From an uncultured Clostridia bacterium (lineage in GTDB: Bacteria > Bacillota > Clostridia > Oscillospirales > Ruminococcaceae), in assembly GCA_947631585.1 (NCBI GenBank), contig CANRLY010000003.1:1-30209 (forward strand): 30,209 nucleotides of DNA. Direction: 5' to 3'. Within the stretch, counting starts at the first letter, position 1. Every line of letters begins with the position of its first letter. Below the pieces are notes generated by a model. The model was not told the DNA's origin, ran no database searches, and saw nothing but the letters and a program-made list of their open reading frames with translations. A program made the translations under genes and the position numbers. Shown here in pieces: positions 16,801-25,500 of this stretch.

Positions 16801-18784
16801 CGGCAACGTTTCGGAAAACAGCACTGAGTTCAGTATCGACAAGACTGTTCCTACTATTGATATAACCTACAATGACATACCGTCTACTCAGCGCAACGGA
16901 ATGACATTTTATAACAGTGACAGAATTGCAACTATCGTGGTGACTGAACGTAATTTCAGTCTGGACGAACTTCCTGAAATAACTATTGGTGGAGGAACTG
17001 CTGATATAAGTTCATGGACAAAGATAAGCGATAATGCAAATGATCCTGATTCAGATCAGTGGAGCTGCACGGTTACATTTGCAAATGATGCGGATTATAC
17101 ATTCTCAGTTGCTTACACTGATCTTGCAGCTAATACCACGTCTAAAACAGAAAATGACTTCACAATGGACCAGACTGCTCCTGTAATAAGTCTTTCATTT
17201 GATAATACTTCGTTTGAAAATGGAAACTATTACAAAGACGTCAGAACTGCAACTATAACAATAATTGAACACAATTTTGAAGGATCTGACGTGGTTATCA
17301 GCATGGATTCGTTTGCAGCGGACAATGTGACTGAAACAGAGGATCCCGGAGTTTCAGCATGGTCAAATGATGGTGACAAACATACTGCTGTTGTAAAGTA
17401 TACAGACAGCGGAAAGTTCAGCATCGGTGCTGCATATGTGGATCTGGCAGATAATGCAGCGGAGAATGTATCCTCTGGCGAATTCTACATAGATCTCATT
17501 GATCCTGTATTTGAGATTGCCGGCGTTGAGGGAAATACTGCTTATGATGCTGAAATTACACCTAGCATTACCTTCAGCGATTACAACCTTTACGGCAGTG
17601 ATAATGACGAGTACATCGAACACACCTCTGTTTCGTTCAAGAGGATCTCTATGAATGGTTACGGAGACAGCAATGTTATAGCAAGAACTAATCAGCAGTA
17701 TGATGCTGCAAGTTCAGAAAACGGCTATATCAATTCGTATGTGCTTTCTTATGACAGCTTCGAGGAAACAGAGGATATTGATGGAATATATGTTCTTACT
17801 GTTTCGGTATATGATAAGTCCGGAAGAAGCGCAACTAAAGAAATTGTGTTCTCCGTAAACAGATTTGGTTCTACTTACAGAATAGTGAATCAGGAAGCGA
17901 TAGATCTGCTAGACAACTATAATAAAGGAATATATTCAAATTCCGAAGTACCCATCGTAGTGGAGGAGATAAATGTAACTCCTCTTGATGATTCGGCTAT
18001 GTCAATAACAGTTATCGCTAATGAAAACAGAAATACTGACTTGACGTTCGGAGTTGATTACACTATCGAAAAGCTCAGAGGTCGTGATGACACAGTTTTG
18101 TCAAGCGATGAGACCAAGTACGCCGACAACGATGAAGAGCGTGCAGAAGGTTGGTATGCGTATTACTACAATATAAATGCCGACAATTTTGAAAATGATG
18201 CACGTTATCAGGTGAATATTTCTTCCAAAGACGGAAACGGTCTAGAAGGTGCAAGCCATCAGTCGGCAAATAGTACGCCTTTGTTTGATGAAAGGATATG
18301 TCCTATTAACTTCATAATCGACAAGACTATCCCTGAAGTTGTTATAGCAGGTGTCAGCAACGACCAGAACGTTGAGGAATCATCAGTTGATCTGACTATC
18401 ACTTGTTCGGACCTTCACCTCAGCTCACCTGAAAAGATAAGCTCTGACTATCTGGAAGTTATTGTAAATAACGAGGTGAAGAAGATAGAAGATCTTAAAC
18501 TTTCAACTAACGATTCCGATGACATTATAATTTCTCTCCCTGTATTGGCGGAGGGAAGCAACTCTAAACAGAATGTAGTTGTAAGAGTTAAGGACCTTGC
18601 AGGAAACTGGTCTGACCGTGATGACGAGAGCATCGGTTCAGTGTCGTTCACGCTTTCTGCGACTTGGTTCAAGAGACTCATAGACAACACACCGTTGTTT
18701 ATCTCGCTTCTTGTGTTGCTGGTACTGTTCATAATTGGTATTGTGATATTCATTATTTTCCTTTCACGCCGGAGAAGAAGATAA
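10841..18784 (+). CDS. Giant Ig-like repeat surface protein with C-terminal membrane anchor
   Basis: 2,647 residues. A signal peptide (1-41, probable cut after VNA) is followed by an almost wholly beta-rich, acidic extracellular region and one C-terminal transmembrane helix (about 2619-2641) ending in RRRRR. There is no LPxTG motif, so the protein stays in the membrane rather than being sortase-linked. Three roughly 80-residue repeats (299-542) with the FTMPxxPVTIS signature come first, then two roughly 125-residue repeats (932-1182), then many diverged Ig-like modules, often opening with DKTxP or DxTAP, to the C terminus. ATG 10841 is chosen over an adjacent TTG; AAAGGA lies 11 nt upstream. 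It is embedded in the secretion operon and ends where the second kinase begins, so it probably works with it. Adhesin, wall-spanning stalk or contact sensor are all possible. Confidence 0.88.
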   Translation: MKNKKKTISERILSAAMALVLTVTSFSASFMASFDLNVVNAQDSDTVVCPHDETAPAFTLTFTAESTTEGGIQIKVSEWDGTDTLSLTDGEGKPVEAESIVTAGDTITPAFVNDDDIYLYDEPSSVPVPDTLTSDGNTETVQVTLSYKNYYDTINSSLSSYAEIESAKTGIVHQGDTIKISPEFGYTISYNDTEYSYGDDAFITYDASKVFETSEETVVTFAEDKVSNFISVNKTTGALSGQTVTITVNEDYRIPAEAITVTYDGNTSTLTEGSGNTFTFTFPSNENVVISLDYEKIEYKIKTEDNSDGKVTLSTEPTDYCAKGTEVTITATTVAGYKLAEGDITVTATNGDNVEVSGNDGTYTFTMPESPVTISVGASLYKVSVGTQSNAAVNLTSDEYAAKDSTVTFTATADEGYALAEGDVTVTATNDKNKTVTVEKIGTDGEYKFTMPDYPVTISAKASLCKVSVGNQSNATISLTSNEYVTSGDKVTFTVTTDNGYELAKGDVTYTNDNGEDVEVAGSNGTYTFTMPDYPVTISAKATLITDCVLTVNDDFAQYVSVTTPDDSKLATYTVEVKGLPEGIFVDEVSFGTEKTFKGQDGVESYTYTFEDLHEKPQITVTFKVKVDLKVLAGNGTINFINDFDEFVSYKKDNYTVTITAKPAEGYHISGLTDNETDVLNSIFDDQDQPISFTDPRILADNEYHYIVSDFSTPHDIEITFSEIAYDVEIVPTPTGEGTVTKDFETPVSYFEREKTHEITFTPDDADHYISKVTISTKEINGENWENETDVTDELKYYDEDNDDGSATINITDLVGGTIETDVKVNVTFATVQEDLTVDTKLVKGNIAESAENNTFFVTSDTQVSFTVTVPNDEVIDAYFCHVAENTETVKTPVYTSELDTVTIKSTCYVIIYARTGNIVRKAVLHFVVDDVAPQLTVTKTGTLADARTTPDNIGVDTFLFNTVLTVEATEVSEAGAAKSGLDRITYSIDGNEVDLAEDSKIYYNGNEIGTIAASGSLTYVITIDKDFSGTIKFTAYDNVLNKTSEEVVVKNDVTMPELTVSKKGKLADEPDLKNIDNAADTFLNKTVITVEAKETPEAVNAKSGLNKITYYINDEEVDLADNSVIEFNGKEIGTITAEDSEESGTLKYVVTIDKNFTGTIQFTAYDNVLNTNSDKVVVKNDITKPKITTKDSNKNETLKVLDANGNSSEQTSNPDLFKDKEQAPSVGYKTSFSVTTFDPNENNYNNETFTVPSNVKLVEYSFKGVNSKGEEVSSDYEKLPLKAENKENAENKENVEVLISEKKDGGETFGKINLEVGDAKDNQDQTYTYNVSFGNQGDSDFIGTIYFYSKDNAGNRTEELEVNVHNITSVPSVTINNKNEEKTWKRTTVIDVDAFTNTNDTDTTIADMQYSFGNNTWETVENNTEEGISFNGALIGNARREGDNLTITVDDNYRGIIYFRAINNLGTISEEASYTVQNDASSPFISDVKVTKADNAAAEDKQPRSLLFGLFNNRSVKVSATVTDLISGNRLNNVNNDLYDLNASGTVAVYLYDGTDLIGEMKRIDNSSEYVLEIPLNRHYTNIHFVADDAVGNRIGNVDNNSEQSLGGLMNLKHSRIMTENTKSTIDIDAQNMKNFVTVGGLNWVSDTFKYVVDINDVNSGINNIGIDISNTSGQKSVEQFVKDSFDLSKGNKETNSWSREYSISGEGENYINVAVEDNAYNTVSDFGKIYIDKTAPVVTGFEFTEPGNKESDSDSDPNIGVKTTSYGFYFSKTTDVRVFVKDDINSSSIGSIAFYKIPEGENTRTDVITIDVSDSNAGNWRDGYTASAVFTVEAGFKGQIYAVVTDRVNNSSETGNDQTNAHPDGTIVETQEAHDNTAIIGFDRQTTTMKDINGLDLYAADQNVIVSVSDPISGIKTVEWTVENSIDGVTQSGVLEIDNSGTMTGDGDWEAKLYDNNLVTSINKTLNINENRNSIKITVKLTDRAGNVSENSTEFSIDKTVPTIDITYNDIPSTQRNGMTFYNSDRIATIVVTERNFSLDELPEITIGGGTADISSWTKISDNANDPDSDQWSCTVTFANDADYTFSVAYTDLAANTTSKTENDFTMDQTAPVISLSFDNTSFENGNYYKDVRTATITIIEHNFEGSDVVISMDSFAADNVTETEDPGVSAWSNDGDKHTAVVKYTDSGKFSIGAAYVDLADNAAENVSSGEFYIDLIDPVFEIAGVEGNTAYDAEITPSITFSDYNLYGSDNDEYIEHTSVSFKRISMNGYGDSNVIARTNQQYDAASSENGYINSYVLSYDSFEETEDIDGIYVLTVSVYDKSGRSATKEIVFSVNRFGSTYRIVNQEAIDLLDNYNKGIYSNSEVPIVVEEINVTPLDDSAMSITVIANENRNTDLTFGVDYTIEKLRGRDDTVLSSDETKYADNDEERAEGWYAYYYNINADNFENDARYQVNISSKDGNGLEGASHQSANSTPLFDERICPINFIIDKTIPEVVIAGVSNDQNVEESSVDLTITCSDLHLSSPEKISSDYLEVIVNNEVKKIEDLKLSTNDSDDIIISLPVLAEGSNSKQNVVVRVKDLAGNWSDRDDESIGSVSFTLSATWFKRLIDNTPLFISLLVLLVLFIIGIVIFIIFLSRRRRR
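11735..12472 (+). repeat. Three tandem ~80-residue coding repeats
   Basis: Three direct repeats within the giant surface gene: 11735-11980, 11981-12232 and 12233-12472 (82, 84 and 80 codons). Each starts near YKxxx/YKVSVGxQSN and ends FTMPxxPVTISxxAxL, with GY(K/A/E)LAxGD(I/V)T in the middle. They resemble the small beta modules of surface proteins that carry InlB-B-type repeats. The near-identical DNA around the PVTIS segments could allow copy-number change by recombination. Confidence 0.85.
13634..14386 (+). repeat. Two tandem ~125-residue Ig-like coding repeats
   Basis: 13634-13999 and 14000-14386 encode two close copies of an Ig-like module. Shared segments include KxGxLAD, DTFLxxTV(L/I)TVEA, KSGLxxITYxI, EVDLA, GTIxFTAYDNVLN and the closing VVVKND. 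They are more alike than the other Ig modules in the protein, so this is probably a recent duplication. Confidence 0.82.
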
Positions 18785-20695
18785 ATGCTTGAAGCGAATA
18801 CGATAATCAATGATACTTATAGGGTGATCCGATCCATAGGGAAAGGAGGCACAGGAGTTATCTATCTTGCGGAGCATATGCACCTCCGCAAGATGGTAGT
18901 CCTGAAGAGAATAAAAGGATCGCTGGACAATGCAAAAGTCAAGCAGGAAGCTGATATGCTCAAATTGCTGCATCACACATATCTTCCTCAGGTATATGAC
19001 TGTTTTGAATACGATTCCGGCTATTTTACCGTAATTGATTTTATTGACGGCAAAGATTTTCAGTTTTATCTTGAAAATAATTTTGTATTCCCCGAAGAAC
19101 AGCTGATAAAGATAATGATCCAGTTGTGCGATGCTCTTGACTATCTTCACAATCATGATACGCCGGTCTATCACTACGATATAAAACCGGCAAATATAAT
19201 ACTCAGCACGTCAGGCAATATCTGCCTTATTGACTTCAACATTTCGGGAGATTCCGATGAAATGGTATATGGATTTACTGCTGAATACGCATCACCGGAG
19301 CAGTATTATAAAGTTCTTTCGCTGACAGGTAAGATACCTCCGATCAACGTTACAATGGGGGCGCAGTCAGATCTGTATAGTCTGGGTGCTTCAATGTACG
19401 TTATAGCATCACATGTACCCATATCAGTTTATTCGGTGATAAATAATACCCAGCCTAAATTATCTCAGCTTTCAACTAATATGTCAGATGGATTTTGCAG
19501 GATAATAGACAGACTCATCGAAAAAGATGTGTCGAAAAGGTATTCGTCTGCGGCTGAGGTAAGATCGGAATTAGTAAATTTGCAGGCTCGGCAAAGAAAC
19601 TACAAAAAGTATCTGATGCTTCAGGCAACTACAATTGTAATTTCCGGTATGATAATCCTGGCAGGCATCTGGATGGTGTTTTCCGGATTGTTGCAGATAC
19701 GAACTGAAAAATTCAAAGACAGCTATGATCTGCTTTGTGAGGTTTACAATAACGGTATGTATGTTGATGCGTTGGACACCGGAATGGAGATATTATCAGA
19801 AAAAGAATGGAAAAGCCTGATCGATGATGGAAGACGCTCAAAAATAAATTATATAGTTGGTATGTCATTTTATTATGCAGGTGATATTCCTGATTCTGAC
19901 AAATATATGACTGCTTCAATAAGTTCTGAAAGATCTTCTGCTGCGAGGGCTGAATATGAAAAGGAGTATTCTGTTATTCTTGCCAGACAGAAACGATTTG
20001 ACGAGGCTAGATCAATGATAGAAAATGCGATCAATGATGGCCTTAGCAATGAAGAAAGCCAATTGATCTACCTTAATATCGAATATTCTAAAGGCAATTA
20101 TGACACTATCATAGATAATTACGGTCAGTATTCTTCAATAATGACAGAAAATGAAAACATTTCGGAACTGAATGAATTGGTCGGTGATGCTTATTCTCAG
20201 AAAGGAGACTATGAAAACGCTGCACGATCTTATTCTAACGCATATTCAGTTACCGGCAGTGCGGTAACGCTGCGCAAACTGGCATCAGTGTATGTTGTGC
20301 TTTCAGACTCCTCAAATGTTGAAAGTATGGCGTTTGGTCATCTTAAGTCTGCCGCAGCTTGTTTTGAAAAACTTGTTTCAGATAATCGGCATCCTTTGGC
20401 AGAAGACATGATAAATCTGGGAAAAGTATACAGGCTTATGGGTAATAAAAGTGGAAATTCAGGTTACTATGACAGTTCCGCTGAGATACTGGAAAAAGCA
20501 TCTGAATCGTTCCCAGACGACTATCGCATTTATGTGCAGATGGCGTTTACATATTATAACAAAGGTGATGAGAATACGGCAGCAGATCGTTGCCGGCAGG
20601 CCGATTCTTTATATAGTGGGTCTCAATCATCAGACAGAAATGATGTAAATGATATGACTGAGTTTGAACAGCTCAAAGCGCAGCTTGGAGTGTAG
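18785..20695 (+). CDS. Second transmembrane Ser/Thr kinase, partly degenerate, with extracellular TPR tail
   Basis: 636 residues. The kinase domain (about 12-265) keeps the Gly loop GKGGTGVIY, Lys41, the catalytic Asp132 and Asn137 (HYDIKPAN instead of HRD), and SPEQYY, but DFG is changed to DFN (150-152) and the activation loop lacks the TT seen in the first kinase. A transmembrane helix (about 281-303) leads to an extracellular region with TPR-like repeats (for example GDYENAARSYSNAYS). Loss of the HRD Arg and the DFG Gly suggests weak, specialised or no catalysis. The layout (pseudokinase-like fold, one helix, outside domain) matches EssB/YukC, which I do not otherwise find here, so this may be its functional counterpart. 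The ATG directly follows the stop of the giant surface gene. Confidence 0.88.
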   Translation: MLEANTIINDTYRVIRSIGKGGTGVIYLAEHMHLRKMVVLKRIKGSLDNAKVKQEADMLKLLHHTYLPQVYDCFEYDSGYFTVIDFIDGKDFQFYLENNFVFPEEQLIKIMIQLCDALDYLHNHDTPVYHYDIKPANIILSTSGNICLIDFNISGDSDEMVYGFTAEYASPEQYYKVLSLTGKIPPINVTMGAQSDLYSLGASMYVIASHVPISVYSVINNTQPKLSQLSTNMSDGFCRIIDRLIEKDVSKRYSSAAEVRSELVNLQARQRNYKKYLMLQATTIVISGMIILAGIWMVFSGLLQIRTEKFKDSYDLLCEVYNNGMYVDALDTGMEILSEKEWKSLIDDGRRSKINYIVGMSFYYAGDIPDSDKYMTASISSERSSAARAEYEKEYSVILARQKRFDEARSMIENAINDGLSNEESQLIYLNIEYSKGNYDTIIDNYGQYSSIMTENENISELNELVGDAYSQKGDYENAARSYSNAYSVTGSAVTLRKLASVYVVLSDSSNVESMAFGHLKSAAACFEKLVSDNRHPLAEDMINLGKVYRLMGNKSGNSGYYDSSAEILEKASESFPDDYRIYVQMAFTYYNKGDENTAADRCRQADSLYSGSQSSDRNDVNDMTEFEQLKAQLGV

Positions 20696-20734
20696 ACGAA
20701 CATCTAAAGTGAATTACGATCCGGAGGAAAAAAT

Positions 20735-20839
20735 ATGCTGTATGTGATTTTTGGGATCGTCCTGATTGTAACTGGAGCAATAGTTTGTTTGGTATCTCAG
20801 ATCATTCTTCGCCGCAGGTACTGGAACAACCGAAAATAG
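20735..20839 (+). CDS. 34-residue single-helix membrane microprotein
   Basis: A small ORF, ATG 20735 to TAG 20837-20839, with a strong Shine-Dalgarno GGAGG at 20723-20727 spaced 7 nt from the ATG. The product has about 22 hydrophobic residues (MLYVIFGIVLIVTGAIVCLV at the start), then a basic tail (RRRYWNNRK), so it is an inner-membrane peptide with its C terminus inside. It fills most of the 183-nt gap between the second kinase and the TPR protein. I know no family for it. Small one-helix subunits are common in secretion machines (EssA is small but larger than this). The good ribosome site and gene spacing support a real gene; coding is otherwise unproven. Confidence 0.68.
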   Translation: MLYVIFGIVLIVTGAIVCLVSQIILRRRYWNNRK

Positions 20840-20878
20840 AACGATCAGCTCGTGACCGCTAAAGGAGTGTGTAAATTT

Positions 20879-22441
20879 ATGAGCAGAAACAAAAATAAAA
20901 GCATTATAATCGTATTGGTACTTATCATTATTATGCTTCTTGTGTGTGCTGCCGGAATATTTATAATGAAAAACAAACAGTCCACAGAATACGATCAGTA
21001 TATTACCATAGCTGAAAAGTATTTTAAAGATGAAGATTATGAAAATGCCATTGTTTCATATAAAGAAGCTATAAAGAAAAATGATAAGGACGAAGAAGCT
21101 TATATCGGAATAGCTAAGACTTATTACAAAATGAATGATATCGCTTCTGCGGTTAAGTACCTCCAGAGCGGTTACAAAAAGACAAATTCTTCTAAGATCA
21201 AAAATCTGCTCAATGATTATAACGATTTGCTTAACGGAAAGAGCAATGCAACTTATAGTTTGAACGAAGTTGCTAAAGGATCTGAAAATGTAACTATTAA
21301 GCAAGATGTTCTGGCGTTCTTGTCAACTTATACATTTTCGGGATACAGCGGCATATACCAAATGACTTCAACTTCGGGAGAAAAGGAAGTAGAATACGAA
21401 GGTATACCGGCTAAGTTTGTTTATTCAGCTTCTCCGGAAGATAGTTCAAAACCGCAGTACATAGAAGTAACATCTCCTGAATTTATTTTTGATGGATACA
21501 CTACAGGAATAACGAACGAAAAACTAACAGAGATGGGATTGTTCGGTTTAAAACAAGTTCCTGTGGAAACATATGGGCTGCCATGTGTAGAATTTATGTG
21601 CAGAGGTTGTAATGTTATCATTCAAAGCGATGAAAACGGTAATATAGTTATGTCCAAGCCATGGATAGTAGTTATGCCTGATGCCGGAAATGACGGGTCA
21701 GACAACGGCAATGAAAATGACGATCAGAATGGATTTGACGTATCAGAAGATGATACGCCGGAAGTGGGATTTTGTCTGCTTAAAGGCACAGCATATAACG
21801 AGGCTATGAGCGGCGCAGTAAGCAAAGTTACTTTGAGATTCTATTATGGAAATGAAGCAAAGCAAAGTATGTTGTGTAAGGAAATAAAGACTGGTTCAAA
21901 TGGAAAGTATCGTATAGAGCTTCAGCCGGGTGAGTATTATGTAGAAGTCATCGTAGAAGACGAAGTTGTGTTAGGAAAAGAATTTGAACTTGTCAACGTG
22001 GACGAGATCACGAAAATTGATCTGCCTTACAATTATGCACGAGAACTGCGAAAAGGTGAGATAAGAGTAGTTCTTTCGTGGGAAGATAAGAATGCTAATT
22101 TTGACCACATACTTGAAGGCACAGACGGCGACGGCAATTACGTTTTCTGCTCACATTCTCCGTTTGATCCCGGAAACCACCAGCATTATGTCGGAGATGT
22201 ACTTGTAATAGAAAGCGGACCTGAAAAAGACGGAGGACCTGAAGTAGTCACTGTTTTTGATGTTGAAGGGTACTATGAGTATACTGTTACTTCTTCGTTC
22301 GGCTATATATATGGGGCAAAGGTAGAAGTGTATACGTCTGATAGCGAAACGCCTGAGGTGTTTGAATGTCCTGATGATCTTGAAAGTGACTGGTGGACAG
22401 TATTCGTTTACGAAAACGGCAAAATAAAAGCAATGAGCTGA
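20879..22441 (+). CDS. One-helix protein with TPRs and C-terminal beta domains
   Basis: 520 residues. An N-terminal signal-anchor helix (about 9-29) is followed by two TPR-like repeats (about 40-103, YENAIVSYKEAIKKNDKDEE). A middle domain of unknown type contains VKFVYSASPED-like beta strands. An acidic Asn/Asp linker (near 280-300) leads to a carboxypeptidase-regulatory-like beta sandwich (GTAYNEAMSGAVSKV... NGKYRIELQPGEYYVEV) and a last domain beginning GEIRVVLSWEDKNANFDHIL, which recalls the DUF2135/YfaP-like fold. Everything after the helix should be outside. ATG 20879 follows AAAGGAG; the upstream in-frame start at 20852 is not supported. Its TPRs could meet the TPR tails of the two kinases. 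Function is unknown. Confidence 0.75.
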   Translation: MSRNKNKSIIIVLVLIIIMLLVCAAGIFIMKNKQSTEYDQYITIAEKYFKDEDYENAIVSYKEAIKKNDKDEEAYIGIAKTYYKMNDIASAVKYLQSGYKKTNSSKIKNLLNDYNDLLNGKSNATYSLNEVAKGSENVTIKQDVLAFLSTYTFSGYSGIYQMTSTSGEKEVEYEGIPAKFVYSASPEDSSKPQYIEVTSPEFIFDGYTTGITNEKLTEMGLFGLKQVPVETYGLPCVEFMCRGCNVIIQSDENGNIVMSKPWIVVMPDAGNDGSDNGNENDDQNGFDVSEDDTPEVGFCLLKGTAYNEAMSGAVSKVTLRFYYGNEAKQSMLCKEIKTGSNGKYRIELQPGEYYVEVIVEDEVVLGKEFELVNVDEITKIDLPYNYARELRKGEIRVVLSWEDKNANFDHILEGTDGDGNYVFCSHSPFDPGNHQHYVGDVLVIESGPEKDGGPEVVTVFDVEGYYEYTVTSSFGYIYGAKVEVYTSDSETPEVFECPDDLESDWWTVFVYENGKIKAMS

Positions 22442-22461
22442 GCGAGATCAAAAAGTAAAAG

Positions 22462-22506
22462 CAGCATCGTACCATATTATAGGATATTGTGCGATGCTGT
22501 ATTTTA
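22462..22506 (+). terminator. Hairpin upstream of essC, possible attenuator
   Basis: CAGCATCG (22462-22469) pairs with CGATGCTG (22492-22499), extended by a T-G wobble and AC/GT to 11 pairs, with a 16-nt loop. TATTTT follows. As an intrinsic terminator it is weak because of the large loop and short U-run, so partial termination or mRNA processing is likelier. It would set the ratio of essC to the upstream genes. Confidence 0.5.
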
Positions 22507-22531
22507 AATAGTATACTTCGGAGATAAAGTT

Positions 22532-25500
22532 ATGTTGATAAGAATATTGGTTGTCCTGGCTTCGATAGTTCTTGTCGCTGCGGTAATTATAATTATCAAG
22601 CGAAAAAAGGAAAATATTGAAAGGATATACCGTGCAGCTGGAAATATACTTAAAAATGAATATCTGGATCATTCATTGCACAATCCTTATATCTTAGCCA
22701 ATGCCGCAAATAAAATGCCTAGTCAAAGAAAGCTGATGGTGTATTTTCGGCTGATAGGGGCAAAACCGGCAAAAGAATATGTATTTGATCCTGAAAGTGT
22801 TATAGGCATAGGAAGGGCAAGATCAAACAACTCTATTATTCTTTCGGAAGCTATCGTTTCATCGGAACATTGCAAGGTGTATCTGAAAAACGGTCAGATC
22901 GTATTGCAAGACTGTGGGTCTTCCAATGGCACAGCTATCCGCAGAAGATCAAGGACATATGTTATCGAACCATACAAAGAGGCTGTCCTTTTCAGCGGAG
23001 ATGGGCTGGACCACATGATACATATGGAAAGAGAAAAATACAAACTAAAAAGAGATGTTTCCATACTCATGGAAAAAACGGGTGGTAAGTGGTTTATAAA
23101 AAGAAGTGATGATTATACATTTAATGTCGAAAACAGCCAGCTCAAGATCGGCATTGCCGGAGGAGATGTGTTGGACTTCAGCACGGCTGACGGCGAGTCT
23201 TTCAGGTTTATTGTTATAGATTCAGAGACCAGATTCGGCATATATAAAAAGTACATTATTTCAGACCAGCCGATCATTACCATAGGTTCAGGGGAAGATT
23301 GCGACGTAAAATATAAGTTCATGAACTATGTTTCAAAAATTCACGGCAGGATAGTAAGCACTTCCAGAGAACGGATATTAGAAGATATTAGTTCAAACGG
23401 AATATTTGTTAATGGCTATCGTATAAAAAAGTCTCATAAACTGGTATTTGGAGACCTGATAAATGTTTTCGGACTGCAAATTGTTTACCTGGAGAAAATT
23501 ATTGCAATTGGTACACATTACGGAAAGGCGGAAGTGAAAAAAATCACGGAAGCGCCAAAAAGCGTTTTGAGGTCTGAACAACCGTCACAAAAGAAAAAAC
23601 AGGCTGATGAGAAACTTTTTCATCGTTCTCCAAGAAATATACCGGTCATATACAACGATACTGTAAAGATAGAGCCGCCGCCCGAACCGAAATTTGCCAA
23701 GAAAAAGCCGCTGCTCACTTTGATAGGACCGTCATTTACGATGGCAATACCCATGCTCCTGGGGTGCAGCCTGGCAATATACAGTTCCCGTATGAATGGT
23801 TCCGGTTCTGGAGCGTTTATGTATACCGGTCTAATTACAGCGATAGGTTCTGCGCTTTTCGGCTCAATATGGGCAATATTAAATATCCGCAACGAGAGAA
23901 AAGACGAAGTTGAAAATGAAGATCATCGTATAAACGCCTATGGAAATTATCTTATAGAAATATCTGAAAAGCTCAGTGAAAAGTATGCTCACAACCGTGA
24001 TGCGCTTCTTTCTATGTATCCGTCAGCCAGCGATAACTGTAAATTGGACGAAAGTAATCCTTTACTGTGGAACAGAAATGTAAGCCATGAAGATTTCCTT
24101 CATTATCGCCTGGGGCTTGGAAACATTCCGTTTCAGGTTAAACTTGAGATACCTGAGCAGAAGTTTTCGCTCAATGCTGATTTTCTTAAGGACAAGCCAA
24201 AGCTCATGGAGGACGATTATACCCAGCTGGAAAATGTTCCGATCTGCATTGACATCAGCAAGAAAAGACTTGTTGGCGTTATTGGAGGTAATAATTGTCA
24301 GGGAGCCGTTGATATAATGAATAATATTGTTGCCGGGATAGCGGCTAACAATTGCTATACAGACGTTAAGATTGTTTTCCTTTATGACAAACAAAAAGTA
24401 TATGATGAACATCAATGGGATATGTTCAAATGGTTTCCTCATGTATGGTCTGAAAACAGAAAAACAAGGTACATTGCTTCTGATGCAAACGAGATACGAG
24501 ATATCCTGTATGAGCTTGCAAATATTATACGCCGCCGTGAGGAAAATTCATCACTGGGACAGAAAAATTCAGTATGCAAGCCGTATTATGTGCTGTTCGC
24601 TTCAGAACCGGGACTTATAGATAATCAGCTGATTGCAAAATATGTATATCACCCAAAGCCGGAGTATGGGCTGTCCACGATAATTCTTGCCGAAAAATAC
24701 GAAGACCTTCCCAACGAATGTGAATTTATTATTGAAAACACACCGGAGTTTAAAGGAATGTATCATACAATGGATAACTCCGTTGACAAAGTTCATGTAA
24801 ACTTTGACAGAACAGAACCCGCAGAGCTTAGAAGTTTTGCAAAAAGAATAACAGAACTTAGAGTCAGTGAATTTGAGAACGATTCAGAAATGCCTTCAAA
24901 GCTTGATTTTCTGGAGATGTACGGCGTTTCATCACTGGAAGAACTTCATGTGTTGGAGCAGTGGTACAAAAACCGTACTTACAATTCCATGCGGGCATTG
25001 ATAGGCAAAAAGTCGGGAGGGGCAAACTGCTATCTGGATATACATGAGAAGTTTCACGGACCGCACGGTCTTGTGGCAGGAACGACCGGTTCGGGCAAAA
25101 GTGAGACTCTTCAGACATATATTCTATCTTTGGCGGTGAATTTCAGTCCCGAGGATATTGCATTTTTTATAATTGACTTTAAAGGCGGCGGAATGGCAAA
25201 TCTCTTTACGGACCTTCCCCATATGGCTGGTCAGATATCCAACCTTTCGGGCAACCAGGTGCGCAGAGCTATGATCTCGATAAAAAGTGAGAACCACAGA
25301 CGTCAAAGGATATTCGGAGAGTATGGCGTAAACAATATAAATCTTTACACCAGATTGTATAAAAGTCACGAAGCCAGGATACCTATACCGCACCTGATAA
25401 TCATTATAGATGAGTTTGCTGAATTAAAACGTGAAGAACCGGATTTTATGAGGGAACTGATAAGTGTAGCTCAGGTGGGAAGGAGTCTGGGAGTACACCT

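Noticed and set aside
18697..18784. Sortase (LPxTG-type) anchor in the giant surface protein
   Set aside because: There is a hydrophobic helix and an Arg tail, but no LPxTG-like motif before it; membrane retention is preferred.
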